Counted from the first letter of the stretch, positions 1 to 9,416 are shown. The stretch: 51,825 nucleotides of DNA from Tenacibaculum sp. L6 (GCF_028823685.1 NZ_JAPEHZ010000012.1:1-51825); one strand, 5' to 3'. Notes: generated from the letters alone by a model not told the origin. Translations and numbers: made by a program.

Positions 1-1203
1 GTGCCTGTATATTGGATGGCATCGGAAGATCATGATTTTGAAGAAATCAACTTTTTTAATTTCGATGGAAAGAAAGTACAATGGAATTCACATCAAACGG
101 GGGCTGTAGGACGTTTTTCTACAGAAGGTTTAGATCACGTATTAGAAGTGTTTTCAGAACATTTAGGAACATCGAAAAATGCACAATATTTAGCGCAACT
201 TTTCAAGAAAGCCTATATAGAGCATACTAATTTAACCGCTGCAACCCGATACATAGCCAATGAATTGTTTGGAGAGTATGGTTTGGTGATTGTTGATGGA
301 GATGACCAAGAGCTAAAGAAAGAGTTTGTTCCGTATATTACTAAAGAACTAACAGAACAATTTTCATATACCAAGGTTTCTGAAACGATTTCAAGTTTAG
401 AAAACGACTATAAAATTCAGGTAAATCCTAGAGAGATTAACCTGTTTTATTTAGGAGATTCACTCCGTGAACGTATTATTTTAGAAGATGAAGTTTACAA
501 GGTAAATAGCACAGATATTTCATGGAGTTTGGAGGATTTACTAGCAGAAGTCAACGAGTTTCCTGAGCGATTTTCACCCAATGTAATTTTACGTCCGTTA
601 TACCAAGAGGTAATCTTACCAAACCTATGTTACATTGGTGGTGGAGGAGAGTTAGCCTATTGGCTGGAGCTGAAAAGTATGTTTGAATCGGTTGATATTC
701 CTTTTCCTATTTTATTGTTACGTAATTCAGTACAAGTAGTTTCAGAAAAACAAGCCAAGAAATTAGATAATCAGGGGTTGTCTATAGAAGATATTTTTAT
801 CAAACAGAACAGCTTAATAGAGCAAAAAGTATTGGAAAACTCTGAAACTAAAGTAGATTTTACCAATCAAAAACATTTTTTACAAGAACAATTTGAAACG
901 TTAAGAGTACTTGCAGAAAAAACAGATGTTTCATTTGTTGGAGCTGTAAATGCTCAAGAAAAAAAGCAGATAAAAGGATTAGAAAACCTTGAAAAACGTT
1001 GGTTGCGAGCAGAAAAACGCAGGCAGCAAGATTTGGTAGAGAGAATTACAGCATTGCAAAATGAGATTTTGCCAAATCAAAGTTTAGAAGAACGTCAGCG
1101 TAATTTTTCAGAATATTATTTAGCATACGGAACCGATTTTATTAAGGTTTTAAAAGAAAACTTACGTCCGTTACAACTAGAGTTTACAGTAATAACACTT
1201 TAA
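1..1203 (+). CDS. bshC: Bacillithiol biosynthesis cysteine-adding enzyme BshC, 5' end cut by the window
   Basis: BshC adds cysteine to glucosaminyl-malate in the last step of bacillithiol synthesis in the cytoplasm. The opening residues PVYWMASEDHDFEEIN are the conserved segment found roughly 120-130 residues into BshC, and the family is about 530 residues long. The 400 residues here are therefore the C-terminal three quarters. The GTG at base 1 is an internal valine codon at the window edge, not a start. A charged helical stretch follows at about residues 265-375, as expected for the coiled-coil part of the family. The stop overlaps the start of rlmF by one base (TAATG), so the two are probably translationally coupled. 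The assignment is confident; the true start lies outside the window. Confidence 0.93.
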   Translation: MPVYWMASEDHDFEEINFFNFDGKKVQWNSHQTGAVGRFSTEGLDHVLEVFSEHLGTSKNAQYLAQLFKKAYIEHTNLTAATRYIANELFGEYGLVIVDGDDQELKKEFVPYITKELTEQFSYTKVSETISSLENDYKIQVNPREINLFYLGDSLRERIILEDEVYKVNSTDISWSLEDLLAEVNEFPERFSPNVILRPLYQEVILPNLCYIGGGGELAYWLELKSMFESVDIPFPILLLRNSVQVVSEKQAKKLDNQGLSIEDIFIKQNSLIEQKVLENSETKVDFTNQKHFLQEQFETLRVLAEKTDVSFVGAVNAQEKKQIKGLENLEKRWLRAEKRRQQDLVERITALQNEILPNQSLEERQRNFSEYYLAYGTDFIKVLKENLRPLQLEFTVITL

Positions 1204-2060
1204 TGAGTACAAAAGAAGGATTACATCCAAAAAACATACACAATAAAGGATACGATTTCAAATTACTAGTAGAAAAGTACCCGAAACTTTCTGAATTTAT
1301 CATTGAGAAATACGAGAAAGAGACTATTGATTTTTCTGATCCAATAGCTGTAAAAGAATTTAATAAGGCATTATTAGCAGCTCATTATAATATTAAACAT
1401 TGGGATTTTTCTGATGAGAATTTATGTCCGCCAATACCAGGAAGAGTAGATTATATTCACCACTTAGCGGATTTAGTTGCAGATGAAGAAAATGTAACGG
1501 TGTTAGATATTGGTACAGGGGCAAGTTGTATTTATCCTTTGTTGGGAATTGCAGTATACGATTGGAATTTTGTAGCAACCGATATCGATTTAGACTCGTT
1601 AGATTATTCTCAAGATATTATTGATGATAATGGTTTTACGGATAAGGTTGAATTAAGACAGCAGTTTAAAGAAGAGCATATCTTAGAAGGAATTATAGAA
1701 GAAGGTGATGCATTTACGGTAACGATGTGCAATCCGCCATTTTATAAATCGGCAGAAGAGGCGAGAGGAGCCAACCGAAGAAAATCGAGAAATTTAGGGA
1801 ACAATGCTGTACGTAACTTTGCAGGGAACTCAAACGAGCTATGGTATATAGGCGGAGAGAAAGCTTTTCTGCATACCTATTTATATGAGAGTTCTAAATA
1901 TCCGAAAGTAAGTAAATGGTTTACAAGTTTGGTTTCTAAAAAAGAAAATGTAGAAAGCTTACAGAACTCAGGAAAAAAATTAGGAGTTAAAGAATTCAAA
2001 GTAATTCCTATGCATCAAGGAAATAAAGTAACACGTATAGTGTGTTGGAGGTTTTTGTAG
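1203..2060 (+). CDS. rlmF: 23S rRNA (adenine-1618 N6)-methyltransferase RlmF
   Basis: RlmF methylates N6 of A1618 of 23S rRNA with S-adenosylmethionine. The 285-residue protein shows the family's N-terminal LHPKN motif (residues 7-11), a SAM-binding loop DIGTGA (102-107), the acidic end of strand 2 (TDID, 126-129) and the amino-methyltransferase catalytic motif NPPF (177-180). Length fits short RlmF proteins. The ATG shares a base with the bshC stop, which fixes the start and suggests coupling. Immediately downstream, from the stop codon itself, lies a heptamer repeat (2058-2092) and then a large hairpin. Confidence 0.93.
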   Translation: MSTKEGLHPKNIHNKGYDFKLLVEKYPKLSEFIIEKYEKETIDFSDPIAVKEFNKALLAAHYNIKHWDFSDENLCPPIPGRVDYIHHLADLVADEENVTVLDIGTGASCIYPLLGIAVYDWNFVATDIDLDSLDYSQDIIDDNGFTDKVELRQQFKEEHILEGIIEEGDAFTVTMCNPPFYKSAEEARGANRRKSRNLGNNAVRNFAGNSNELWYIGGEKAFLHTYLYESSKYPKVSKWFTSLVSKKENVESLQNSGKKLGVKEFKVIPMHQGNKVTRIVCWRFL

Positions 2061-2092
2061 TCGGTAGCTGGTAGTCGTTAGTTTTTAGTTGA
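2058..2092 (+). repeat. Heptamer array starting on the rlmF stop codon
   Basis: Five consecutive 7-base units, TAGTCGG, TAGCTGG, TAGTCGT, TAGTTTT and TAGTTGA, tile without gaps. The first TAG is the rlmF stop codon. With a 7-base period, the TAG triplet moves through all three frames. Similar arrays occur at other junctions in this window. Confidence 0.75.
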
Positions 2093-2111
2093 GGTGAAAT
2101 TGTTATAAAAA

Positions 2112-2162
2112 GTCACAGCGAGTAGTGAGATAGCCACGTCGTTATCACTCCTCGCTATGACG
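2112..2162. repeat. REP-like large imperfect hairpin between convergent genes
   Basis: A left arm (about 2112-2133, with AGCGAGTAGTGA) pairs with a right arm (about 2141-2162, with TCACTCCTCGCT) over about 22 bases with a few mismatches, around a short loop. Read on the minus strand the right arm contains AGCGAGGAGTGA, close to a dispersed palindromic repeat core seen in many genomes (from memory). It lies between the convergent rlmF and PLP-enzyme genes, so it may also terminate transcription, though it lacks a strong T-run. Confidence 0.55.
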
Positions 2163-2173
2163 TGTTATTATTC

Positions 2174-4015
2174 TTAAATACTATTTACAAAATCAAGGAA
2201 TACTTTTTTATGAAGCGCTAAATCCATATTAGGAGAAAGCGCTACACGAGCAATATAATCTTTATCACCCTCTTTGGTAGTTCCTTGTGTTGAGGTTGCA
2301 GGAATCGTCCAATAACAACCTTTTAACTGTCCGTAGCTTACACAATACTTACTTTCATTTGGTATTTCAGTAATCATTAAATTGATAAGCTTTAAGTTTA
2401 AGGCTCTTTTATACGCTTCTTTTTCTTCCGCAGTATTTCCTTTGGTAGGAAGATCTAACGAAAATACCGATGGTGTAAATCCTTGTGTTGCTAATTCCTC
2501 AGAAACAAAATTGATTTTAGCATCAGGTAACACTTCATGAATAAAGTTTACAAACTCACGTGTATTCTTATAAGCATCACTAATTCGTTGCGTCATCGAA
2601 GGCATTTGTGCAGCCAATATTTCGTATTGAAGTGGTGTAGCCTCGTTATCGCAAATGTGCAAGTGCTTTTCTATTTTTTCGATTAACGCGTTGGTTGTTT
2701 TATTTCCAACACAGTATCCAGCAGTACATTTTCCACCACTAGGGAATTTAGAACCACTAGCAAACGAAATAGTTCTAATATTGGCTAACATGTCTGTATC
2801 TCCTAAAAAGTGAACATTCGGACAAAAAGTTTGGTCTAAAATAAACACAGGATCAACCGCTGTTTCACCCGTTGGAGTCGTACGTTTTTTATTCAAAACA
2901 TCTCTTAAATCGGTAAGATTAGGGACTTCTACTCTTGGGTTGGTCGGAATTTCAGCAATGATATACGGAATCGCATCTTGTGCTGCAATGTTGGTTAACA
3001 CGGTATCGATACTTTCTACCATATCATTGTCTCCATCAACAGGTAAATCAACAATATCTACGTTGTTTAAACAAGCAGCAACACGTCTCGCTTGGTCGTT
3101 TGTACCACCGTAACAGTTTGGAGGCACTACAATTTTAATCGCTTTTCCTTTATGGTTTTCAAGAGCATCGTCAATCAATCCCATTAAAATAGCATATTGT
3201 ATTGAAAGTCCACTTGAAGCTACTAACGCTTTTGTGCTGGTGTTGGTAATTTCATTGATGAGTCTCTCAACCTTTGCTTTGTTTTGTGCTACGTCAGTTA
3301 CTGTAACCTCATACGGCTCATCGATAAGGCTTTTTAACGCTTTTAACGAATTAGATGGAGTCATGGCAATAGTTTCTCTTCTTCTTACATGTTGAATTTC
3401 TGAAATATAAGAATCGTTTTGCTCTCCGTTTACTAATAAAAAGCTTCCTAATTCTGGATGTGTGTTGATGTAAAAATCAACGTTTGGTACAATGGTAAAG
3501 TTGCAAATAGTTTCTTGTTCAACAATCAATACGGTGCTGCCGTCAAACTCAGGAATAGCTTCAACACTATCCACCTTTTTTAACTCAAATTGATATCCGT
3601 ATACATTTTTAATTACCTCTGCATCAAAAAAGCTAGGGATTTCATTGGTGTACACTATTTGCGTATTTTTATTAGCAAACAAGTTCGCTCTTAACACAGC
3701 CAATACAGGAACTGTTTGTGACGAAAAACTAATTACATTTGCTGCTTTTGTGTTGTATAGTTTGGCTATCGTCCACTCTAATACAGACGATAACGGATGC
3801 CCTAAACGAATATAATCGTATGCAGTTGGCAACTTGCTTAAAGCTGAAGCAGTAGCATCGTTGTTTTTATACAAATCTTCAAACTGTTCTAAAAACTGAG
3901 TTTTGGCTAGTTTTTCTACATAAATATCCAGACGGTGCGTGGTTAAGTTTAACCAATCTGCTGGCATATTTTCTACAACATTTTTTATATAGGTATGTAA
4001 GTTTTTGTCTTGCAT
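2174..4015 (-). CDS. Large Cys/Met-metabolism-type PLP-dependent enzyme
   Basis: A fold-type I PLP enzyme related to cystathionine gamma-synthase/lyase. Family signatures appear in order: YGGT (302-305), E-x-PTNP (355-360), the PLP-ring aspartate in ILDQTF (D394), and the Schiff-base lysine in SGSKF (K423). At 613 residues it is over 200 longer than a typical cystathionine gamma-synthase (about 390). The extra part is an N-terminal domain of about 200 residues that contains no second lysine motif I recognise. Substrate and reaction cannot be told from sequence; a sulfur amino-acid elimination or replacement reaction is likely. It stands alone on the minus strand, convergent with rlmF, and starts at the first ATG after a gap from its neighbour. 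Confidence 0.8.
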   Translation of the reverse strand: MQDKNLHTYIKNVVENMPADWLNLTTHRLDIYVEKLAKTQFLEQFEDLYKNNDATASALSKLPTAYDYIRLGHPLSSVLEWTIAKLYNTKAANVISFSSQTVPVLAVLRANLFANKNTQIVYTNEIPSFFDAEVIKNVYGYQFELKKVDSVEAIPEFDGSTVLIVEQETICNFTIVPNVDFYINTHPELGSFLLVNGEQNDSYISEIQHVRRRETIAMTPSNSLKALKSLIDEPYEVTVTDVAQNKAKVERLINEITNTSTKALVASSGLSIQYAILMGLIDDALENHKGKAIKIVVPPNCYGGTNDQARRVAACLNNVDIVDLPVDGDNDMVESIDTVLTNIAAQDAIPYIIAEIPTNPRVEVPNLTDLRDVLNKKRTTPTGETAVDPVFILDQTFCPNVHFLGDTDMLANIRTISFASGSKFPSGGKCTAGYCVGNKTTNALIEKIEKHLHICDNEATPLQYEILAAQMPSMTQRISDAYKNTREFVNFIHEVLPDAKINFVSEELATQGFTPSVFSLDLPTKGNTAEEKEAYKRALNLKLINLMITEIPNESKYCVSYGQLKGCYWTIPATSTQGTTKEGDKDYIARVALSPNMDLALHKKVFLDFVNSI

Positions 4016-4132
4016 TATAGGTGTCTTTTAATAAGACTGCAAGATACGTTAATTAGATTTTTTTAGAAAGAGTTGAGAGTTTTGTTTCGTTATCGTTTTC
4101 TTATAGTAAGAAAAATAATGGATTATAGTTTA

Positions 4133-4951
4133 TTATTGAATGATGCCTTTCTTTTCAAAGGTTCTTTCAATTACCAACTTCAAACCTTTTTGCATTTTTA
4201 TAACTTTTTCTTCTTCTTGATTTTCTGGTTTTAATTGATTCTTAATAGAGCTAAACTCGTACCCAAAAAACTGATGAAACCCTATCAAGAAGAAAGTTGA
4301 TAGCATTAAATTATTGTGAGTAATCAGGTACTCCATATCAGACTTGAATTCCTTGGATTCTATTTGGATTTTTTTTTCTTTGTTTAAATATTCAAATCCT
4401 TTTGGTATTGGTTCCTTTACCGGAAACCCATCATAATGTTTTACACAGTTACTTATCCAGTTAATTTTTCTAGTTATATAAAAGTTATTTACTGTTTTTT
4501 TTAAAACAATATCAAATTCATTTCTCAGATAATTTTCAAGAGGAATAAATTCATTTTCGAAATCCAAGCCTTTGAAGAATTCATCCATTAAAGGTAAAAG
4601 TCGTTTGATATACCCTTCATATTTGTGATAAGCACCAACGTATCCAAGACGTATAGTTTCATAGTAATTCTCTTTGAGTTCCTCTTCATTAATATGAAAA
4701 AAGTCTTTGTATTTTGAATGTTTTATTTCTCTTTTTGCCTCAATTATAGAATTGCGAGAAGCGGGAAGGTAACATTGAATGAATAGGTTTTGATAAGCAT
4801 TAAACTCTGAAACAAGCCTAACAACAAAATTGAAGAATTTATTACCCATTGGATCATTTTGGGTTAAATCAAAATTCTTAATTTTAGAGAACTCTTTTAA
4901 AAGGTTTTCAACTATTAAATCGATTGAATTTTGTTTTTTCATTTTAATCAA
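4133..4951 (-). CDS. Unrecognised cytoplasmic all-alpha protein, possibly HEPN-like
   Basis: I do not recognise this 272-residue protein. It has no signal peptide or clear membrane segment and is predicted mostly helical, rich in Lys, Glu, Phe, Tyr and Asn. A segment with N-C-V-K-H-Y-D-G (168-175), preceded by R161, resembles the Arg/Asn-x-x-x-His region of HEPN-type RNases, but the usual arginine directly before the Asn is a serine (S167). The aromatic helix at 106-127 (YHKYEGYIKRL) would suit the HEPN N-terminal helix. This is a weak motif reading only. It has its own leader of about 90 bases before the next gene and no obvious operon partner. It looks even more AT-rich than its neighbours, so an accessory or acquired gene is possible. 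The start could be the ATG at 4951 or the one three codons later. Confidence 0.5.
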   Translation of the reverse strand: MIKMKKQNSIDLIVENLLKEFSKIKNFDLTQNDPMGNKFFNFVVRLVSEFNAYQNLFIQCYLPASRNSIIEAKREIKHSKYKDFFHINEEELKENYYETIRLGYVGAYHKYEGYIKRLLPLMDEFFKGLDFENEFIPLENYLRNEFDIVLKKTVNNFYITRKINWISNCVKHYDGFPVKEPIPKGFEYLNKEKKIQIESKEFKSDMEYLITHNNLMLSTFFLIGFHQFFGYEFSSIKNQLKPENQEEEKVIKMQKGLKLVIERTFEKKGIIQ

Positions 4952-5050
4952 ATGTTACTTAATGTAATTAATTAAGCTTATAAGCTCACTTTAATGTTAA
5001 ATATTTACTGATAACTAGTTGTTCAAATAGCTTTAGAACCAAACCAAAAA

Positions 5051-7188
5051 TTAACTAGTCTCCTCCGTATCCAGTTTATCTATTTCATAACTCATATATT
5101 CTTTATACAGTTTTGCGATAGACTTGGTTTCCCCAAGTATGGTGAGTACATCATCTGTTACTAAAACAGTTGAACCGTTAGGAGTAAACGTTTTATCGTT
5201 TCTTTCAACCAAAGCCACTAAAACATCTTTTGGTAACTGAATATCCTTTAGCTGTTTTCCAATCATAGTGTCTTGCGGAGTTCCTTCAAGTAGTTTGATG
5301 CTTACAAATCGCTCATTTTGTAGTAAAAACTCTTTAATTTCTCTGTGGCTATCCATTTTAAGCAAGGTTTTTACGATTTTTTCTCGTTCAAAAATATCAA
5401 GAAGTCTCGATAGCATACGGAGTTGTTGTTTTGGGTTTTCATCAGAATTAATTAGAAAAGCACAGATTTGTATGGGCTTTTTAAATTCATAATCACCCGA
5501 AGGAAGTGTTCCTTCAATTGGTTTTTTAGAAATTACAATTTTCATGGAAGGATGCGAAACACTTTTGAATTTAGCATGAAAAACTAAAATACCTGGTAAA
5601 GTTATAATAGATTCATCAGGAACAGACTGAAAAAATTTGTGTAGCACACCTTCTTTATTGAGGTCTAATTCTTTACAAAAGTAATCGGAAACCTTGTTTA
5701 AGACTTTGTCAAAATCCGTAGGCTTTTTAAATATCTTTATTTTCGAAGTAATTACGGTTTCATCAAAAGGATCGCCTTCACGAAGTCCTTTTTCTTTTAA
5801 AATGGTCATTAATTCGTTTTCCAATTCATCGTATTGATGTCTTCCTAAAAGAGCAAACCAATGAAAAATAGCGCCTTCTCGTTTTACTTTTCCTTTAGAA
5901 TAAAAGTGATACCAAAGTAGCCCGATTAGAATAATTCCTGAGGTAAAAAGTACGGGCATCCATCCTAGGTAAATAATAAGAATAAAGGAAATGACAATTC
6001 CGACAACTTGCATAAACGGATATAGTGGCGATACATACCCAGGATCGTACGATTCTATTTTACTTTTTCTAAAAACAATAACAGAGAAGTTGATGAAAAT
6101 GAAAATCAATAATTGAAAGGTACTCGCAAGCTTTACAATACCTTCTTCTGAGAGTACTAAAATGAATACTATAATTAGTGCTGTGGTTAAAAGGATAGCA
6201 ACTACGGGACTTCCTTTTTTGCCAATTCTTGCTAAAACAGCAGGAAACAGTTTGTCGCGCCCCATGGCAAACGGATATCGTGATGCAGACAACAATCCTG
6301 CATTTCCTGTAGAAGCAAAAGCGGCAAGTGCTGCTATTGACATTAATATAACTCCTACATTGTAGGGAGACCATTTAAAAAGTTGTTCGGCAGCTTTGGC
6401 AGCTGGTGCCATTTCGTTGGCAAAAGTTGCAGGCTCAATAAGAGCAACCATAATAAAAACACCCAAACCATAAATTAATCCGGTAACAACTAAAGAGAGA
6501 ATCATTCCTAAAGGAATATTTCTTTCAGGATTTTTAATTTCTTCTGCAACACTTACTATTTGAGTGAGACCTAAATAAGAAACAAAAACAAAACCTACGG
6601 TTGTGAATAAGCCGCCAAATCCGTTTGAAAAGAAAGGAGTAAACTGTTTACTGATGGCTTCGTTAGTGATAGTATCTGAAGTGGCGATGGTAAAAAGTCC
6701 ATCAACAATAAAACCCACTAAAATGATTAACAGAAATATGACAAACACTTTTTGAAAGGCGGAGGTTTTTTTAGCTCCAATTAAGTTTAACGCCATGAAA
6801 AAAAGTGTAGCTATAATGGCAACTGCTTTGGTGGGAACGTCCCAAAATATAGCCGCATAAGCACCAATACCAATAATAGCAAAGGCAGTTTTAAGCATTA
6901 AAGCGAAATAGGTACCGAGCCCACCAATGGTTCCCATAAGTGGCCCTAAACTTCTGTCTAAAAAAAAGTAAGCACCACCAGATCGTGGTAAAGCTGTTGA
7001 TATTTCAGCAATACTAAACATAGTGGGGAGTATTAATACCCCTGCAAGTAAATATGCTAAAAACACAGACGGACCTGTGTAATGTGAGGCGATTCCTGGT
7101 AATAAAAAGAAACCAGAACTAAACATAGCTCCAGTACTTATGGCAAAAACATCAAATAACCCTAAATTTTTTTTAGTTTATTTCTCAT
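5051..7188 (-). CDS. APC-family amino-acid permease with EIIA-like and RCK_C C-terminal domains (frameshift at the start)
   Basis: Inner-membrane amino-acid transporter. Counting from the internal ATG at 7126 (691 residues), an APC permease with about 12 membrane segments spans 1-410. A PTS-EIIA-like domain follows at 465-605, with H517 in the place of the phospho-accepting His. An RCK_C (TrkA-C) domain ends the protein at about 607-676. That open frame starts in the middle of membrane segment 1. Upstream bases encode the missing start: ATG at 7188 gives MRNKLKK, and after a one-base shift in an A8 run (7167-7174, read on minus) the frame continues NLGLFDVFAISTGA into MFSSG. The whole span is 2138 bases, one short of a multiple of three. 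Either the run has lost an A by error, or slippage restores the frame. The solute is unknown. Confidence 0.8.
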
Positions 7189-7333
7189 AGTTTTTTACGA
7201 TTAAGGCTTACAATTAAGTGGTTAGACCGCAAGAAGATATGAAAAAAAATACACTTTTTTAAAGTGGTTTAGCTAAAAGGATGTTTCTAGGGCTTTGTTT
7301 TATACTATAATAAAAATGTTTTGGTAAGGGTTT

Positions 7334-7675
7334 TTACGCAATTTTTGTTCCGTTTTTAACAGCACGTTCGGCAGTTAAAAGCGTTACTTCTTTATCATCA
7401 CCTAAGCCGCCTAATACCAAGCATTCGCTCATCATATTGGCAATTTGTTTTTTTGGGAAATTTACGACTGCTACCACTTGTTTTCCTATCAAGTCTTCAG
7501 GTTGGTATAGTTTGGTAATTTGTGCTGAGGTTTTTTTTATTCCGTAGTCGCCAAAATCTACCTGCATTTTATACGCAGGATTTTTTACTTCTTCAAAAAT
7601 TTCTGCAGAAATAATCGTACCAATGCGCATTTCAACTTTTGTAAAATCGTTCCAAGTAAGTGTGTTCTCTTCCAT
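7334..7675 (-). CDS. csaA: CsaA-type tRNA-binding domain protein
   Basis: A 113-residue single-domain OB-fold protein of the CsaA / EMAP-II-like tRNA-binding family. Family marks are the start F-x-K-V-E-M-R-I-G (residues 11-19), the central KTSAQITKLY and GKQVVAVVNFP (83-93 region), and the tail MMSECLVLGG. CsaA is a dimeric chaperone-like or tRNA-binding protein in other bacteria; the exact job here is not shown. Length is normal for the family. It lies 10 bases downstream of meaB on the same strand, so the two are probably co-transcribed, with no obvious functional tie. Confidence 0.9.
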   Translation of the reverse strand: MEENTLTWNDFTKVEMRIGTIISAEIFEEVKNPAYKMQVDFGDYGIKKTSAQITKLYQPEDLIGKQVVAVVNFPKKQIANMMSECLVLGGLGDDKEVTLLTAERAVKNGTKIA

Positions 7676-7685
7676 ATATTTTTAA

Positions 7686-8761
7686 TTATTTGTTGCCTAA
7701 CAATCGTTTTGCAGCTGTAAACGGTGTGGTTTTTCCGTTTTCTAGTTTAGCAACTTCTTGTTGTAACAATTCTTTAATTTTTGGGTTGTTATAAAAATTA
7801 CTTTTTAGTTGCTGATTAATGGTTTCTAACAACCAATAGTTGTTCTGTTCGTTTCTTTTTTGTTGAAAATATCCAGAGTTTTTTGCCAGCGTAATGTATT
7901 CATCAATCATCGTATGAATAGCATCAATCCCTTGATGATGAAGTGCACTTGCCAACAAAACTTTGGGTTGCCAACCACTATCTTTTGGCGGATATAAATG
8001 TAAGGCTCTGTTAAACTCCACTTTGGCAATCTTCGCATTTTTTTCGTTACCGCTGTCTGCTTTGTTAATCACAATCGCATCTGCCATTTCAATAATTCCG
8101 CGTTTAATTCCTTGTAATTCATCACCAGCACCTGCCAACTTCAACAATAAAAAGAAATCGGTCATAGAATGTACGGCAGTTTCTGATTGACCAACACCTA
8201 CAGTTTCTATAATAATGGTATCAAATCCTGCTGCTTCACATAAAATAATACTTTCGCGTGTTTTTTGAGCTACTCCACCCAGTGAAGTCCCAGAAGGAGA
8301 AGGGCGGATAAACGCATTTTCATCAGTAACCAATTCTTCCATACGAGTTTTATCTCCTAAAATACTTCCTTTGTGTACCGAGCTACTTGGATCTACTGCT
8401 AATACCGCAACTTTTTTACCTAGTGAAGTCAAATGTTTACCGAAAGACTCGATAAATGTACTTTTTCCAACTCCAGGCACTCCTGTAATTCCAATTCGTA
8501 CCGATTTATTGGCATGTGGCAAACAAGCTTCTAAAATTTCATTTGCTTGTTCTTGGTGTTTTGGATTGGTGCTTTCTACTAAGGTAATCGCTCTACTTAA
8601 AAAAGGAATGTTTCCTGCTAATATTTGGGTTACAAATTCTTCGGTAGAGGTGCTTTTTCTTCTGCTACGTTTTATTTTTTCTGCGGAAGCTTTGCTAGTC
8701 GTTTGTCAGGTTGTGAAACCCCGTCTTTTTCAGTAAGTGCAGATTTGTTTTTATCGGTCAT
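7686..8761 (-). pseudogene. meaB: MeaB/ArgK-type GTPase for methylmalonyl-CoA mutase, frameshifted near the N-terminus as sequenced
   Basis: MeaB is the G3E GTPase that loads and protects the B12 cofactor of methylmalonyl-CoA mutase. The main frame shows the P-loop GVPGVGKS, VDPSSS, the switch region ETVGVGQSE and NKAD. Conserved sequence continues upstream of the TTG at 8522 (AITLVESTNPKHQEQANEIL) to a TGA at 8706-8708. The family-like N-terminus MTDKNKSALTEKDGVSQPD starts at the ATG at 8761 in another frame, which stops at 8672-8674. A one-base deletion in 8675-8705, for example AAGGCT read as AAGCT, joins the frames into about 358 residues, the normal length. The span is 1076 bases, one short of a multiple of three. 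Sequencing error is more likely than decay, since all catalytic motifs are intact. No mutase gene is in the window. Confidence 0.85.
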
Positions 8762-8861
8762 TGTATAGCTAAAACAGAATAATAATGTAAATTTAGAAAT
8801 AAAAATGCAGGAAAATGCAACGGAGTATAAAAAGACTCGTCTTTAGGGTAAGAAATCAAGA

Positions 8862-9416
8862 ATGAAATCAACCAAACAGATACATCAACCGGTTATAGAT
8901 GCCTGTAAAAATAATGATGCAAAAGCGCAAATGCAATTGTATGATTTGTATTGTGATGCTATGTACACAGTGGCATTACGGTACGTGAAAGATTCATTTA
9001 CTGCGGAAGATGTGATGCAAGAAGCGTTTATAAAAGCGTTTAAAAATATGGATTCTTACAAAGAAGAAGTAACGTTTGGGGCTTGGTTAAAAAGAATTGT
9101 GATCAATCAAAGTATTGATTATTTAAAAAAGAGAAAATTAGAATTGATTTCGATTAATGAAGAAACTACCACATTGGTAGATGATGATCATGAGAATTGG
9201 AATGTAGCTTCAACGATATCGTATCAGGATATTGTAAACTGTATTCAACAATTAAAAGAAAAATACAGAATAGTGTTGACGCTGTTCTTATTGGAAGGTT
9301 ATGACCATGGAGAAATTTCACAAATATTAGGAATTTCGGAAGTGAGTTCGAGAACACATTTATTACGAGGAAAAAAGCAAGTACAAGAGCAATTAAAAGC
9401 AGTACATCATGTCTAG
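8862..9416 (+). CDS. ECF-type RNA polymerase sigma factor
   Basis: A 184-residue sigma-70 family factor of the extracytoplasmic-function class. Region 2 covers about residues 20-90, with the typical AEDVMQEAFIKAFKN stretch and F-x-x-W-L-K-R-I-V-I-N for core binding and promoter melting. Region 4 covers about 120-175 (EISQILGISEVSSRTHLLRGK), a helix-turn-helix for the -35 element. It lacks region 1 and 3. Its last 8 bases overlap the next gene, which encodes a membrane protein of anti-sigma layout, and a secreted protein follows. This is the usual sigma / anti-sigma / target arrangement. The start ATG at 8862 gives the expected length. Confidence 0.92.
   Translation: MKSTKQIHQPVIDACKNNDAKAQMQLYDLYCDAMYTVALRYVKDSFTAEDVMQEAFIKAFKNMDSYKEEVTFGAWLKRIVINQSIDYLKKRKLELISINEETTTLVDDDHENWNVASTISYQDIVNCIQQLKEKYRIVLTLFLLEGYDHGEISQILGISEVSSRTHLLRGKKQVQEQLKAVHHV

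Noticed and set aside
1..3. GTG at base 1 as the start of bshC
   Set aside because: The following residues align with the interior of the family; it is a valine codon at the window edge.
6069..6374. A second minus-strand frame inside the permease gene
   Set aside because: Cys/Ser-rich out-of-frame translation of permease membrane segments; not a fragment of another gene.
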